From Riptortus pedestris (lineage: Eukaryota; Arthropoda; Insecta; Hemiptera; Alydidae): a stretch of DNA of 64,000 nt. Each line of letters opens with the position of its first letter. The stretch's first letter is position 1. The notes under the pieces were generated by a model. That model was not told where the DNA came from and ran no database searches. It saw only the letters and a list, made by a program, of their open reading frames with translations. The position numbers and the translations under genes were made by a program. Where the stretch lies: the NCBI GenBank assembly GCA_019009955.1, contig CM032228.1:208300001-208364000 (forward strand), read 5' to 3'. This document shows, one piece after another, positions 22,860 through 35,396 of this stretch.

Positions 22860-24475
22860 AATTTATAACTCATTCTCGCCTTCTTCTAGGTAGGATCGAT
22901 GAATCAATGTATGACTACAACCTTAATAGCTAATTTCCCTTACGATATTGCGCACCCTTCAAAACACGCCGAGACCTTGTTTAGGAAAAAATATTCACAA
23001 AAAATCACAGAAGTTAATTTGGTTAGAAAAAACAGAATGTTATTAACAAACGCTACAAACCGACATTCTTTCTATCCAAGCAGATTGTAATTACCGGATA
23101 TTTCGTCATTAGCTTATTGAATAAGTGTTCTCAATGAATGTTATTCAATTTCGTCCATAACAAGTAGTGCTTGGGAAAGAAATGAAGTCCATAGATGAGA
23201 TATAGTAATTAGTTTCTATTCGTAGGCCAGATAAAGGAGACAAAATATACAAACACCTTCCAAATGATCTTTTATTTGATTAATGGGAACTATTATAAAA
23301 GAGTCAACACTATACATCACCTGCCTACGGAGTGCTTACGAAATTAGTTCTATCTCTGTTGAATATTAAAACATCATTGGTTTAACTTAACAGTTAAGTT
23401 CCTACCCACATCTCAAGCTATTAATGCAAGAGTCTTGAAGGATACTTTGCAACTGTATGCATTCTGTAATTAATAATTTGCATTTGAAACGTATTTATTA
23501 TTTTATTTTGTCGAGCAACTTCTAATTCCATTTACGAGAAAGGAAAGGAATAATTAACTCTTTTCCTTTGGCGATTAATAAACAATATTTATTAATGGTC
23601 AAATGAACTGAAATTTCTGGTTTTATAAATACACGGCTGCAGGCCAACCCACACAAGGACATCCTGTAGCTTAAATAATGGCCTCATACAGACAGATTGC
23701 TTAATTGTATCTATATTTATTACAATAATGACTTCTTTAGAAATATAAAAAACAGGTTTCTTATCCTTAAATATGTGCATAGATTTTATATGGAAAAGTA
23801 ATCATAACTTATTTTTGTTTTCAGTGGTCTTGAAATTACTCACGAGGATTTCATGAGATTTTATATTAATACACTTCACTTCGAATAAATGTTTACAGGA
23901 CTGCCAGGTGTGCAGATCTGGGGTGCAGGAATATAATTAATTCAAAAATGAATGTCGCTATAGAACCAGTCACAATTTACTCTGTCGTAGGAATCTAGAG
24001 ATGCCTTATTTTCTAAAGTTCTTGGAAAATATCACAAAAAAAATGTATAATAATACTTGTTAATAATAATAAATAATGTGCGTTCTATATTTTAGTGGAC
24101 AAGATCTCAAATTTGTGTTGTTTATATCAAGATTACTCAACATTTGTTTAATGCTTTAGAAGTGGGGTAGCTAAAACTTGCAAATATGCATATATTATTT
24201 TGTCATGGTGTCATAGAATAGCTTAAATTTCCAAAATTCAAAATAAATTACCATGAAAATATTCTGAACATGTATGAACAGCTTGGTACGTGCAAAATAC
24301 AGGTGCTGAATATAGTAAATAGAAATAGAAATTTCTGATTTCTGAGACAGATTATGTCATATTTGTAGTACTTCTCATTTTCAATTGTGTGCCTCTTCCT
24401 TATTATAGACCAACGACCAAAAAGTATAGTCACACAATGGACGTTGGATTATACTTTACAATTAGATAAGAGTAG
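22860..24475. other. Unassigned AT-rich sequence
   Basis: No gene, RNA or clear element seen. Open frames are short and low in complexity. Confidence 0.35.
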
Positions 24476-24479
24476 ATTG

Positions 24480-25632
24480 AAAAAAATAAATTTTTTATCG
24501 TCTGAAATGAGTACTTTTCAATGAGTATGTATGAGGCTTAGTGAAAATTCTGTAAAACATTTCATTTTTAGGACGTCATCTTGAGTCAGCGCTTATGATT
24601 TAAAATTTTGATTTTGCCAATTTTTTAAGTATTGGAAAAAAAAATGATGCCGGGTGGTTGCCAAATGGTAGGACAAGGCCTTAAATATACAGATAATTTT
24701 TTTTAAACCATTTTAGATTAGAGTTACAGTCTAGCATTATGCCAAAACTTCATCAAATTTAGAAATTTCCAATATTTTCATCATTTTTTAAATAAAAATA
24801 AATAAATTTTTCAGGTCAGTATTTACTTAGTGTCATCAAAAATTTTTGTTATTCCTTTTATAATTAATTCGCACTGTGCAACTGTTCGCTAGTTCATATT
24901 GAACCAGCCAGGACTCACCACGGGGAGGTGGTTGCACTTATTTACATTTCTCGGATAATTTTTTAACACTTAAATTGTTTGTTTGTACCATAGAAACGGC
25001 CGTATATTTCTGTCACACATTCAAATTTGTATTAAGCTTTCTCTTTTCTTATGATCACTGAACAATTTTGATGAAGACAACTTTGACAGCAGTTCCTACC
25101 GATTGAGTGTGTGATGGAAGCAATCAAAAATCATATTTAAATTCTCGACTCTCAGTAATATTTTTAAATCATGTTGTCAAGTGACGTCTAAGATGCTAGC
25201 AAAGAGTTGCATAGTGCAAGGTAATAATAAAAGAAATAACAAACATGTTCGATGACTCTTTATGTAAATACTGACAGGAAGAATTTAGAACTTTTTGAAA
25301 AAATTTGAAATTTCAAAAATTGGCTTACTTTTAAAATGTGCAGACTGAAACCGTAATCTAAAAAAGTTTAAAAAAAAATTATGTCTATATTTAAGGCATT
25401 GTTCTACCATTTGGCAACCACCCTTCATCATTTTCTTTTTTTGATTTCCAATACAAAAAAAATGACGAAGCCGAAAAAAGTTCAAAAATTCAATAACTTT
25501 AAATCAAATGCGCAGACTCAGTACGACGTTTTAAAAATTAAATATATCACAGAATTGTTGCTAAGCCTTATATTCACACTCACTAACGGTATCGTTTGAA
25601 AAAGTTTAAAATAAAACAATTTTTTTTCACTT
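24480..25632. repeat. 1.1-kb imperfect inverted repeat (fold-back)
   Basis: The left arm (about 24480-24800) and right arm (about 25632-25260) are inverse copies. The best-matching block is GGGTGGTTGCCAAATGGTAG at 24653 against CTACCATTTGGCAACCACCC at 25405. Outer blocks also match: AGGCTTAG..AATTCTGT, GACGTC, GAGTCAGCGC. Arms are roughly 320 to 370 bases and clearly diverged; the loop is about 450 bases. It could be one fold-back element or two inverted copies of a repeat. Confidence 0.75.
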
Positions 25633-25639
25633 AACTCTA

Positions 25640-26390
25640 CTGTAGAGGTGTAGAGCACTACTTTCCCACCATGGAAATATACATAAAAAGAAGTATGAAC
25701 CCAGGTGTCAGACTAGGTACCAAACACACCACATGTTGTTGTGTGACGAACTATATTCTCACGACATCAAGTACGACCAATGAAAAGCAGGCATTGGAGT
25801 GGGTCAGGTACTATCCTGATTTCTCTTTGGTGCAGGCAGTTGCTACACTAAGGAAGAATTGATATGACGCCTAGTCATTCAGTTTTTAAATGTATAAGAT
25901 TTCGGACTATCTGTCATGACTATGTTTATTGGAAAATACTAAATATAAATAATAATAGAGCCACCAAGAACAAAGAATAAAAAAAAAAGACAGGAGGTTC
26001 AGATATATATTGAACGAACACTGATGAGGTGCTGGGTCAGAAACGATAACGAAAAAGTTCCCTTGGTTTCATAATAAACGTGAGGAGAAAATGAAGAGAA
26101 AAAGTGGACAAGGCACGACTAATAATGCTTCAAAATAAAACACTTTTTACATGCAATGCATATTCCAAAAAAGGAGACTTCATGTTCCTAATAAAAGGTG
26201 GGCTCAAGAAGCAGGGAAACTCTAGGATATGAAGCAGCAGAAGCACTTCTGTACGGTTGTTAAACCGAGAGGCAGGTGTCAGTTAGTGAATTGAATTCAA
26301 TCTAGACCAACTAAAAGCCTTGCTCACATTAAGTGATCAAATCAGGAGTTTCTCTAGTCTGTTTTCACCTATTAACCCGTTGTTAAGTTT
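25640..26390. other. Unassigned sequence
   Basis: A 63-codon frame at 25671-25862 starts with ATG in a good context (ACCATGG) but has no recognised homology and no downstream support. Confidence 0.3.
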
Positions 26391-26394
26391 CATA

Positions 26395-26585
26395 AGAAAC
26401 GCTGTCGTATTGAGTTTGGTAAAGATCAAATAAATATTGCGACCATTAAATTGGTAACAGACAAAGGTATAATTTTGAACTCAGTTTTATCATGTCCTAG
26501 TATGGACATTTTTTTCGGAAAACGCGTCATGCGTACAATCTCAATAATTGTTTTCCCTTTTAAGAAAACGGTGCTAAAAGGTTCT
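26395..26585 (-). mobile_element. Helentron-like end fragment
   Basis: TTGAGTTTGGTAAAGATCAA, AATATTGCGACCATTAAATT, GGAAAACGCGTCATGCGTAC and a terminal AAGAAAACGGTGCTAAAA match the family's (TA)-side end on the minus strand, with the array reduced to almost nothing. Confidence 0.65.
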
Positions 26586-26589
26586 AAGG

Positions 26590-27700
26590 AACCTGGCTAA
26601 TGGAGTAGAGCTTGTTGTTGTTCTGTTGCACCTGAAAAATAACTAGTCCTCAAATGATGTTTTGTCGAGATATACGAATATCTAAGAAGGGAAAAGGTTT
26701 TTCAAAACTGCTGTTATAAATAGACGAAATAAAAACATTTTCCCGATACATAAATATCCCTGTCAAGCATACTGGTACATACTTAGGGAATATCTTGAGT
26801 TTTTACCATTTTAAATATGACAATGTTTTGAATGAAATTCACTCAACAATTTTTTACCTACAATTTTAAATTTTTGTTAATAAAAAACTGAAGTCCTGTA
26901 AATAGTTTAATCTATGCAATTTTCCGACCATTTGTGACAAATAGGAGATGTAACGGGATACAAAAAACGACATAATCTTAAGTATCTCCGTTCCTTTAGG
27001 ATGTTCATTAAAAAATATTAGATAACAGTATTTTTAATTTTTTTTAATTATAATCTAAAATGCCTTTATACATTTTCTGTGTATATTGTTGGTAATGAGA
27101 AGTTTTTTAACTTCATTTTTTTTTGTCCAACTCTCTCCCATTAATCAATGTTGTTATTGTTCACATTATTGCGAAGATGGAACCCGACAAGCTGGCCACA
27201 ATAATTGATGGTCAGCTGAAGCAGACCCGGACAAAGCATGAATGATTACTTACTAAGGTTTGGGCCTGGAAGACATTTTATTACAATAACTGTTGGCAGT
27301 TGCCCAAATAACCCAAACAAGCATTGCAGACCATCAGCATAGGTCAGCTATTGTATCAGCTTATAGCATGAATGTTCCGATTTTCCTGACTATCACCCTT
27401 AAGGAGTTGTTCAACATTTCAGGTGATAATTGGCGTTCATTATAAGTGCAATTGTTCTCACGAATGACCGTCAAAGAGAAAGAAAGATTAATTGTGTTTT
27501 TAATTTAAGTAATTAAAAAGCAGGTGCAATTATATCGTAAAGAAGTAAATAGTGTCCAAAAGAAAAACAAGAGCATTAGAAATTATTGTTTTCTTTATAG
27601 AGTTTGTAATGAATGTAATTGTACAGAAGATGAGAAACTGAGTGCCTTTCTTCTTATAATCTTTTTATTTTACATTAAGCCTTTACTCCCCATCCTAGAT
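26590..27700. other. Unassigned sequence
   Basis: A slightly GC-richer patch at 27170-27440 shows no recognisable frame. No other features. Confidence 0.35.
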
Positions 27701-27701
27701 G

Positions 27702-27974
<273 letters not shown>

Positions 27975-28289
27975 CTTCTAGCCTCCTTGTAACGACGTTG
28001 TAATAATAGTATGTATTAATACGTATTAAAATATTATGTGAATAATTTACTTAAATCAGTCTATTCTTGTTTGACTGGCTTTAAAATAGGGATAAGTACT
28101 GTTTCATACGTCGTTTTGTATGAGAAGTGAAACCTAATGACTATTGTATGAGTTGGAATAGCCGATCAGTTTTGAAACGATTGACATTCAGCAATCGTGA
28201 GAAGACTGATTATTGTACAAATGACATCTTCTTATTCTTGATTGGCAGCAATAAATTATTCATCCTATGGCATTACAAACAACAATAAT

Positions 28290-28496
28290 AGGGGCTCGGG
28301 TTATCCGTGCGAGTTAGGGCGTTGGTTCTAATCTCCCATGGCAGACCTAGAGTGGCGGGTTTGGAATCCCGCCCTGGGCAGTAGAAATTTATTTAATGAC
28401 GGCTTCATTAAATAAACTCCTTAAGCCACCCTGGCTAGAAAAGGATGGTAACCTGTAGATAACCCGTCCCGATTAGCCTATTTGCATAAAGTGGAC

Positions 28497-28527
<31 letters not shown>
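28290..28527 (+). mobile_element. SINE copy with poly(A) tail
   Basis: Head GGGGCTCGGGTTATCCGTGC, box B GCGGGTTTGGAATCCCGCC (an insertion of one G), body AACCTGTAGATAACCCGTCC and AAAGTGGACG followed by a run of about 28 A instead of the TTAATAAATAA tail of other copies. Confidence 0.83.
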
Positions 28528-28535
28528 CATTAACA

Positions 28536-28640
28536 TCTGTTGAGGTTAAAGTTGTCATAGCAACATTACCCTGTTATGTATTTTTAGGTTATAATAAAAT
28601 AAGAACACGTGCGTGATGTATGCTCATTTTAACAGATAGT
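28536..28640 (+). mobile_element. LTR-like fragment (Copia-associated)
   Basis: TGTTGAGGTTAAAGTTGTCA then TAGCAACATTACCCTGTTAT closely resembles 28967-29005 (GAGGTTAAAGTTGCCATAGC, AACACCATCCTGTATTAT). The two similar strings on either side of the RNase H fossil look like the starts of two LTR remnants. Confidence 0.4.
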
Positions 28641-28699
28641 GAGGCTTAGTTCCAGGTAGAAATAATGTGTTTAAAAGTGGTGTGAATATGATAAAGGAT

Positions 28700-28936
28700 T
28701 TGGGATACTGTCGGGGAAATCCAATGACACTGTTTGAAGACAAAAGAGTTTCACGGAATTTATTGAAAATGAGAAATTTAGTGCTAGGACAAGCACATAG
28801 ACGTCCTATGGTATTTCATTCGGGATCTTATTAAAAGAAAAGAAGTTAAGTTCGAACATAGTCCTTTGGAAGAAAACCGAGTAGATTTATTGACGAAGCC
28901 ACTGGTCCGTCGGAAATGTTCTATCATTAAAAATAG
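28700..28936 (+). pseudogene. Ty1/Copia RNase H C-terminal fossil
   Basis: Frame pieces GNPMTLFEDKRVSRNL and, after a frame change at about 28790, KHIDVLWYFIRDLIKRKEV, then FEHSPLEENRVDLLTKPLV match the end of Copia pol (FEDNQ, KHIDVRxHFIR, ADxxTKPL). Only the last 75 or so codons remain and the frameshift and lost residues show decay. LTR-like sequence follows, as expected from element order. Confidence 0.75.
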
Positions 28937-29040
28937 TTATATCCATTTGTTACGGATGATGATGAGGTTAAAGTTGCCATAGCAACACCATCCTGTATTA
29001 TGAATATATGTTAGGTATTTCTAGGTTCCTCCTCATGAGA

Positions 29041-29240
29041 CAGGATCTAACATTCATCACTGTTAAATAGGATACATCAACCCCCCCCCCTCCTGGGATA
29101 GTATCCATCAGACATCATTCTGACACAGGATCCACCAATCTTCATCCTGATATAGGATTCATCACACCCCATCCTGAAATAGGATGGACCAAACATTCCG
29201 AAAATAGGATAGGACCCTCCTCCATTACACAAGACCTCCT
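29041..29240. repeat. Degenerate ~33-bp tandem repeat
   Basis: Variants of ATCCTGAAATAGGATCCACC recur at about 33-base spacing, for example AGGATACATCA, AGGATCCACCA, AGGATTCATCA, AGGATGGACCA. Confidence 0.65.
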
Positions 29241-29504
29241 TGAAGTCACCAACCCGCTTTTGCTTGGCAGTTCCTCGATTCACTAGGTGTGCATATAATT
29301 TGTCCCCATTTCATTAGGAAGTGAGAGTTCTAATGTTGACGTGCAGAAAAAGATATTCGTTGAGGTAACTGTAATAGTGGCAAAGAGAGAAAGCCGAGAA
29401 ATTTTCGGTAACGATGGGGAAAAAACACTGCCAATTATTCCATTTGCTCAAAGAAAAAAATGGAATAAGGAGTCAAAGAACTACCTCAGTCGAGACCATC
29501 CACC

Positions 29505-29560
29505 AATACTGATGATGTAGCCCTTGTACTGAAAGCGCTCTGTGCCTTTTAAAAAAATGT
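29505..29560 (+). ncRNA. Hammerhead-like core
   Basis: CTGATGA (29509-29515), a weak stem around GTA...TAC, GAAA (29531-29534), then GCGCTCTGTGCC. The string after GAAA is nearly the same as in the 56864 copy, which argues for common descent rather than chance. Stem II here is only about 3 bp. Confidence 0.35.
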
Positions 29561-30129
29561 TTGTGGAAGAAACGTCTGGTCATGTGTTTTCTTCTACTGT
29601 CAATTAAGGGATGCGCCATCTAGAACACGGCTAAGTATATTTTTGTATTTTGGTTTTATTTTATTAGTATTTATCACATTTTTGAGAGAGAAACTCTAAT
29701 AAAAGAGACATAAGAGCCGATGAGAGGTAGGAATTGTTTGTATTGATGAGAAGTAGGTGCACGACGCCGCGTGCCTTTCCCTAGTCCAAGTACAATAGCT
29801 CGTCGTGAGGGAAGGTGGTCGATCGGTTGTGTAACGAGATTTAACGATCAGTCGTAAACAGACGCAGTCATCGTAAGCTGGGGACAGTCAGCAATAGCCG
29901 CTAGTTCTATAGCTGTCAAGCAGGAGGCGCCTCCTACCACTTTCGGCAATTAAATCATCAGCGAAAGCGGGAAGTAATCGCTCGACCATTTTAACTCTCC
30001 AGGCCATTGGCGTTGGCTAGGCTCTTAATCCATTTCACTCCGCTCCTAGATCGTAAACACATTTTATAGTCGTGGAACAGTTAAGTCACCAAATTAAGCA
30101 CCTTAATGTTGGGTAGTAATTCATTTTTT

Positions 30130-31000
30130 ATTGTAAGTCTCTCAAATGGATATTCAGTTTTCACCCGAATAATTGCTATACAGCCACAAGTGGTTTTAGA
30201 AATGTTTAGAAATCTCTGTCATGTCTCTTTCCCGCTTTTCGCCTAGCAATAACATCCTTAGTATAATCCAACCGGTTAAACGTGATATTTCAAAGGAACC
30301 AGAAATTAGAACTCACAAATCATCAAACCAAACTATGTCTGGCAGTGTGTGGGGAAATGGGCTGCTGAAAAATATTCTTCCCATTCACAAACGATATTGT
30401 GCTCCCTCTTCGTTTATGTATTAGTAGTTGCACAGCTTTCGACGATTAACTCTATCCACTAAAAAAATTCGACACTCCAACCGCTTAATGATGCAGTTGG
30501 TTTGAGTGGGATTTGGATTGTACAAGTTGAAAAATATTACAAATAACTCAATTAATATTTGGCTCAGGAAAAAATGTGAAAACCAACAACTCTAGGATAC
30601 TACCATTTTAATATGTTCATTATATAAACATTTATTATTTCGAAAGATCATTGAAATTCAAAGTTAAAAGCTGCGTTCACAGCTTATATATTGATCCATC
30701 TTAATTAAATTAATTTAGCAATCTGAAGATCCCTGTTTTTTTTTTTTTAAAAAAATGTGTATTTTAAAATTAAATAAAGGCTTTCTTTTTTAATATACTA
30801 ACGGCTTATGTGATATTCGTGTTGCCGATAACTCCACTTTTTTTGAAGCGGAAATAATATTTTTCTGCGGATTAAATTAAAATATAGATATTTAATTCCA
30901 CAAATGAAGATTAATTGACTCAGAATGATAATAAAGTACCTATCTCATCACTTATAAGCACAGAACCAGGTAGTAGGTCTTAGGTGTGCCATCAACATTA
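30130..31000. other. Unassigned AT-rich sequence
   Basis: Contains a GC-richer 67-codon frame at 30221-30424 without recognised homology. Nothing else assigned. Confidence 0.35.
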
Positions 31001-31002
31001 AA

Positions 31003-31660
31003 AAGTCCTGGCTGCGTAAACTAAGCAGATTTCCCATGTGAAGTTTTACAATAGAGAATTCTCCATACTGGTAACACAACACCACGGTGATTAAATACAA
31101 ACGGTAATGAGAAATCTTTCAATTAATTAAAATAAATTCCCAACTGAAACGGCTACTGAATTGTAAGAATAATTTATATTTTAATATCTCAAATTTTAGT
31201 AGTAACTAAAGAAGGGGGGGGGGCGGATGAACAGAACGTATTTGCATAAATCTCACAAAGTAACAAAGGTAAGGTAAGGTTAGGAACGGTAGGTAAGGTT
31301 AGAAGAAGCTTCCACCTGAGCCGAGTAGTTACGAAAATGGCAGACCTAATCCGAACTATACCCGACAGACTTCATAAAAAGACAAATATCTCGGTTAATA
31401 TTCAAGATAGAGAATACTTGTATATAACAATATTTATAGTAAATTTAATTTTCAATAAGATTGGTTCTATACAATATTTCGATCCGATGCATAATAACGG
31501 AGATATTTTGAATTTCCTAAAACCCTTCCCTCTAACCCCCCCCTCCCTCTAGTCCGATTTCAGCCATTAACGAACTTGATCTGTCTTTTTACATAAAACG
31601 GTTAAATATAGGCATTCGTAACGATCAAACAAAAATTGCGACCGCTAGAGTGTTAACAGG

Positions 31661-31735
<75 letters not shown>

Positions 31736-31860
31736 GAACGGACCTCATTTTCGTCATCTCCTGGGTAGGATCGATGGACATTTGAAGAAATTTTCGAAAA
31801 TCGCGTCATGAGTACGACCTCAATTGCTGATTTCCCTTAAGGGAAATCTGCTAAAATTTC
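31003..31860 (-). mobile_element. Helentron-like element, full length
   Basis: On the minus strand it starts TTTTAGCAGATTTCCC (right edge), carries TTAAGGGAAATC completing the terminal palindrome, CATCGATCCTACCCAGGAGA, a (TA)n array at 31663-31730, CTCTAGCGGTCGCAATTTTT, the G-rich block, GTATAGAACCAATCTTATTG and the 3' block GGGAAATCTGCTTAGTTTACG then GCAGCCAGGAC, a diverged hairpin (31004-31025). Confidence 0.85.
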
Positions 31861-31864
31861 AGCT

Positions 31865-34086
31865 AACAACAGAATCAATGAAGCATTTACAATTAAATTC
31901 AATGACTTATCGATAAATATATATTAGCTTGATTCAAATTACAGTACTTCCTTGTATGGACCAGACGTCGGAACTAACCGCTTGCCTCGTAATGAAGCGT
32001 TGCTACATTTCAGGATGTGTCAAACTTGTAAACTGTATAAGGGCAGGGTATGAACTGGGGGGCTAGAACCCGTCGGGCAACTGACAGCCGATATCTAACA
32101 ACCGATAACTGACAGGCCTCTGTTAATTATCCAGTAGGAATGGAGAAGGCGAAAGGTTAGGTCTTAAAGTGTAGGCTCCGTTTAATGACTTTAACCTTTA
32201 GCAGGTTTCTTAAGAAGGCTCATCAAGTCCTCGAGTGCTCTGCTCCATCAACATTTGTAAACTTGTCAATAACAGATTTTCGTTTCCTACTGCATTTATT
32301 ATTAGCTTGATTATTTTATATTTTTCATATATTTAATCAATTCTTTTTATATATCGTAATAAAAATTAATCTGGTCGAACTGTTTACAAGTGCCTTTCTT
32401 TTTGCGCCAAAGTGGGGCTACGAGTATTATTTGAAGGGCTTAAATGCAATTATCACATTTTTCACTGTAGTAAATTCTGATTAAAAAATAAATAAAAAAA
32501 CTTCTAATTTCATGAAAGCCTGTTAAAGTTACAATTTTTTCACACAAAGGAGGTCAATGTTTATCTTGCTTTGAGTGAAAAATTAACATACAGAGAGGCT
32601 TTTTGGCAAAAAATTGCGTTTATTAAAGAAGACAATTTTAAAAATCATTATCACAAAATATAAATATTTCTTGTTTAAATATATATTGTCATAAATGTTT
32701 ATTAGTTGCTTTCGGTCTTTGACAGTTTAAATGCCTATTGACGATAGCCTTATAACATAACTTTGAAGCTGCTTATCTGCCTTAGTTGAACTTGTTTCAC
32801 GATTACTTTTATGTAGGTATTTCCTTTATGACCATAATGGAAATTGTATTGATAACAGTATTTCTAGAAAAGTAAATGACCCTTATACTTCACCAATTCG
32901 GAACACATAACCTGTTACTTACTGAGTATGTCACATGAATACGACTAAAATAAACTCCCCAGTGGCTGAAAGGAGAGTGTGGTTTTTCCACAAGAATCCA
33001 CTTCTTCTAATGTTATTTTTATTTCAAAGCATGATATTCAACAGTCAATTTAAGCAGGATATTGTGAATTTTTTAATGTGGATACTTTCATTATAATTTA
33101 CATGTCAATGTGAATAATGAGGTAAACCAGTAATTTGAATGGCTTCCACCAAATCAATTATTCTACATACTAAGCCATTTTGTTTTTTTGTTGGTATTTA
33201 ATTATTTTCGAAGGTTCAAGAAAGTTGAGTAAAACAAAACAAGGTATGATTTCTTTAATATTTTAACGCTCCGATTAATATTTCTGTTATCAGCTTTTCA
33301 AACCACTCAGAATCTTTCAAATTTAATTTTCAGAGTGAGCCTTACAGCTAGCTTATATTAACCAGTACTAAAACTTATTTACCACTGCGGTGGCACCAGT
33401 TTTATTTCCTCATGCCTTCATGGCCACATACATCTCCTTATTTTTTGAACATCAGAATGTTGATTTTTTTTTCTTCCAAATTTATCATTTGAACTCACCT
33501 CCATAATAATCGTGGAAGCTAGGATTCATTCGCAAAAGACCACAAATTTTTTGACGATTTGGGACATTCATTGACATTTGCGTCATCTTATGTTACGGTC
33601 TTTTAGAGAAACAAATGATTCTAAACTTAAATTCCTTCAAATGAGGACGTTTTGAGGATGATCTTGATGTATTGCAGAATTAATAATTCCCCAGAGGAAA
33701 TGACTACTTTATGTATAAATATAGTTTTCCTCAAACATGCATTTAATTATCTTAATTTAAGAAGATTAATCGACTAACCATATCTATAATTTATATTTTG
33801 TTTTGGCAATATATTTTTGTATTGCTTATTTTGAATTACTTGTTGACGGTCTATTTCAAAACTTCTAATGTAAGTAAAATAAATTATTCACAATTGGTAG
33901 GAATATCCATTCTTTAAACCGTTCATTTTTGTAGCTGCATTTTAGCTCATCAAACTACTGAAGGGAGGCGTCGGTTTTAGAGAGGTGGGCTCACAAGAAA
34001 AAAATTTCTTACCTAAAGTCTGTGACATTGATAGAGGAGCAATATAGTCAGTACTTCTTTCGTATAAAAATAGTCCCAATCCGTGA
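31865..34086. other. Unassigned AT-rich sequence, longest featureless stretch
   Basis: Over 2 kb without repeats of the local families or recognisable coding sequence. It may be unique intergenic or intronic DNA. A patch at 31980-32110 is GC-richer. Confidence 0.4.
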
Positions 34087-34730
34087 TTTTAGCAGATTTC
34101 CCTTAAGGGAAATCAACTATTGAGGTCGTACTCATGACGCAAGTTTCGAAAAATTTCTTCAAATGTACATCGATCCTACCCAGGAGATGACGATAATGAG
34201 GTCCGTTCAAAATTGTATGTATATATATAGATATAGATATAGATATAGATATAGATATTTGTCTGTTAACGCTCTAGCGGTCGCAATTTTCGTTTGATCG
34301 TTACCAAACTCGATATTTAAACGTTTTATGCAAAAATGGCTGAAATCGGACCAGTGGGAGGGGGGGGGTTTAGAGGGGGGATTTTTGAAAATTCAAAATA
34401 TCTCCGTTATTATGCGTCGGATCGAAAAATTGTATAGAATCAATCATATTGCAAATTAAATGTACTATAAATATTGTTCTATATATTTATTCTGTATCTT
34501 GAATATTAGCCGAGATATTTGCATTTTTATTGTGTGTGTGGACGGCTGGATTCGGCTATTTTCCGGACTTTCCGCCGAGAGCTCTGGAGGCCGTTTCCGT
34601 AACTATTCGTCCCTCTTGAATAGGTTTAGAGATCCCTTACTACTACAGTTGTTATTGTGCAGATTTCTCTACTGTAAAACTTCACGTGGGAAATCTGCTT
34701 AGTTTACGCAGCCCCTGCGTGACAGACTTT
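34087..34730 (+). mobile_element. Helentron-like element, full length (reference copy)
   Basis: Start TTTTAGCAGATTTCCCTTAA with the palindrome TTTCCCTTAAGGGAAA. Then CATCGATCCTACCCAGGAGA, a TA/GATATA array (34213-34258), TGTCTGTTAACGCTCTAGCG, a G-rich block (34362-34381), TAAATGTACTATAAATATTG, GGCCGTTTCCGTAACTATTC, a second inverted pair GCAGATTTC...GGGAAATCTGC (34660-34699) and the hairpin CGCAG-CCC-CTGCG, ending GTGACAGAC before a T tract. Confidence 0.88.
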
Positions 34731-34874
34731 TTCTTTCTAAACCAAAAATATGTAGCCAAAATAGAGGATGCAATGTACTCTATAATAAGGGTAACATCTG
34801 GGCTTATTCACTTTAAATAGACCATTATAATATTATCCTTATATTTGATTAGAGAAGAGGATTATTATTTTATA
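34718..34874 (+). repeat. 157-bp direct repeat, first copy
   Basis: From CGTGACAGAC through CTAAACCAAAAATATGTAGCC to GGATTATTATTTTA. Recurs at 35791-35947 with a constant offset of 1073 and one difference seen (A/G in the first ten bases). Confidence 0.92.
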
Positions 34875-35396
34875 TATATATATATATATATATACATATA
34901 TATATTTGTCTGTTAACGCTCTAGCGGTCGCAATTTTTATTTGATCGTTACCAAACTCGGAATTTAATCGTTTTATGTAAAAAGGAAGATCAAGTTTGTT
35001 AATGGCTGAAATCGGACCAGTGGGAGGGGGGGTTTAGAGGGGGGATTTTCGGAAAATTCGATATATCTCCGTTATTATGCGTCGGATCGAAACATTGTAT
35101 AGAACCAATCTTATTGCAAATTAAATGTACTATAAATATTGTTCTATACATTTATTCTGTATCTTGAATATTAACGGAGATATTTGCATTTGTATTCTGC
35201 ATTGGTCGGCAGGAGTGAGCTGTTTGGTACTTTCCGAAGAGAGCTCTGGCGGCCGTTTTCGTAACTATTCCACCCTCGTGTATAAGTTTAGTGATCCCTT
35301 AATACTTACTACACTTGTTATTGGGCAGATTTCTCTATTGCAAAACTTCACGTGGGAAATCTGCTTAGTTTACGCAGCCCCTGCGTGACGGACTTT
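34872..35396 (+). mobile_element. Helentron-like copy, truncated at its (TA)n
   Basis: Starts in the TA array without the 5' palindrome end, then is complete to the 3' hairpin CGCAG-CCC-CTGCG and GTGACGGAC. It is the near-exact inverse of the copy at 36842-37345. Confidence 0.88.

Larger units (their letters stand above)
28960..30125 (+). mobile_element. Probable decayed Copia 3' LTR and flank
   Basis: Begins with GAGGTTAAAGTTGCCATAGC just after the pol fossil. Contains a patch of degenerate 33-bp repeats (29041-29240) and a GC-richer stretch at 29750-30060 that could be R-U5. Ends are not proven and an embedded retroelement scrap (29500-29560) confuses the structure. Confidence 0.4.

Noticed and set aside
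31264..31306. TTAGG/TAAGG-like repeats resembling arthropod telomeric repeats
   Set aside because: Only a few irregular units inside a Helentron-like copy; too short and degenerate.
34460..35388. Repeated frames beginning MYYKYCSI at 34460, 35125 and 36851 (minus)
   Set aside because: They lie inside Helentron-like copies, are not kept open in other copies and have no recognised domain. Their near identity reflects DNA-level duplication.
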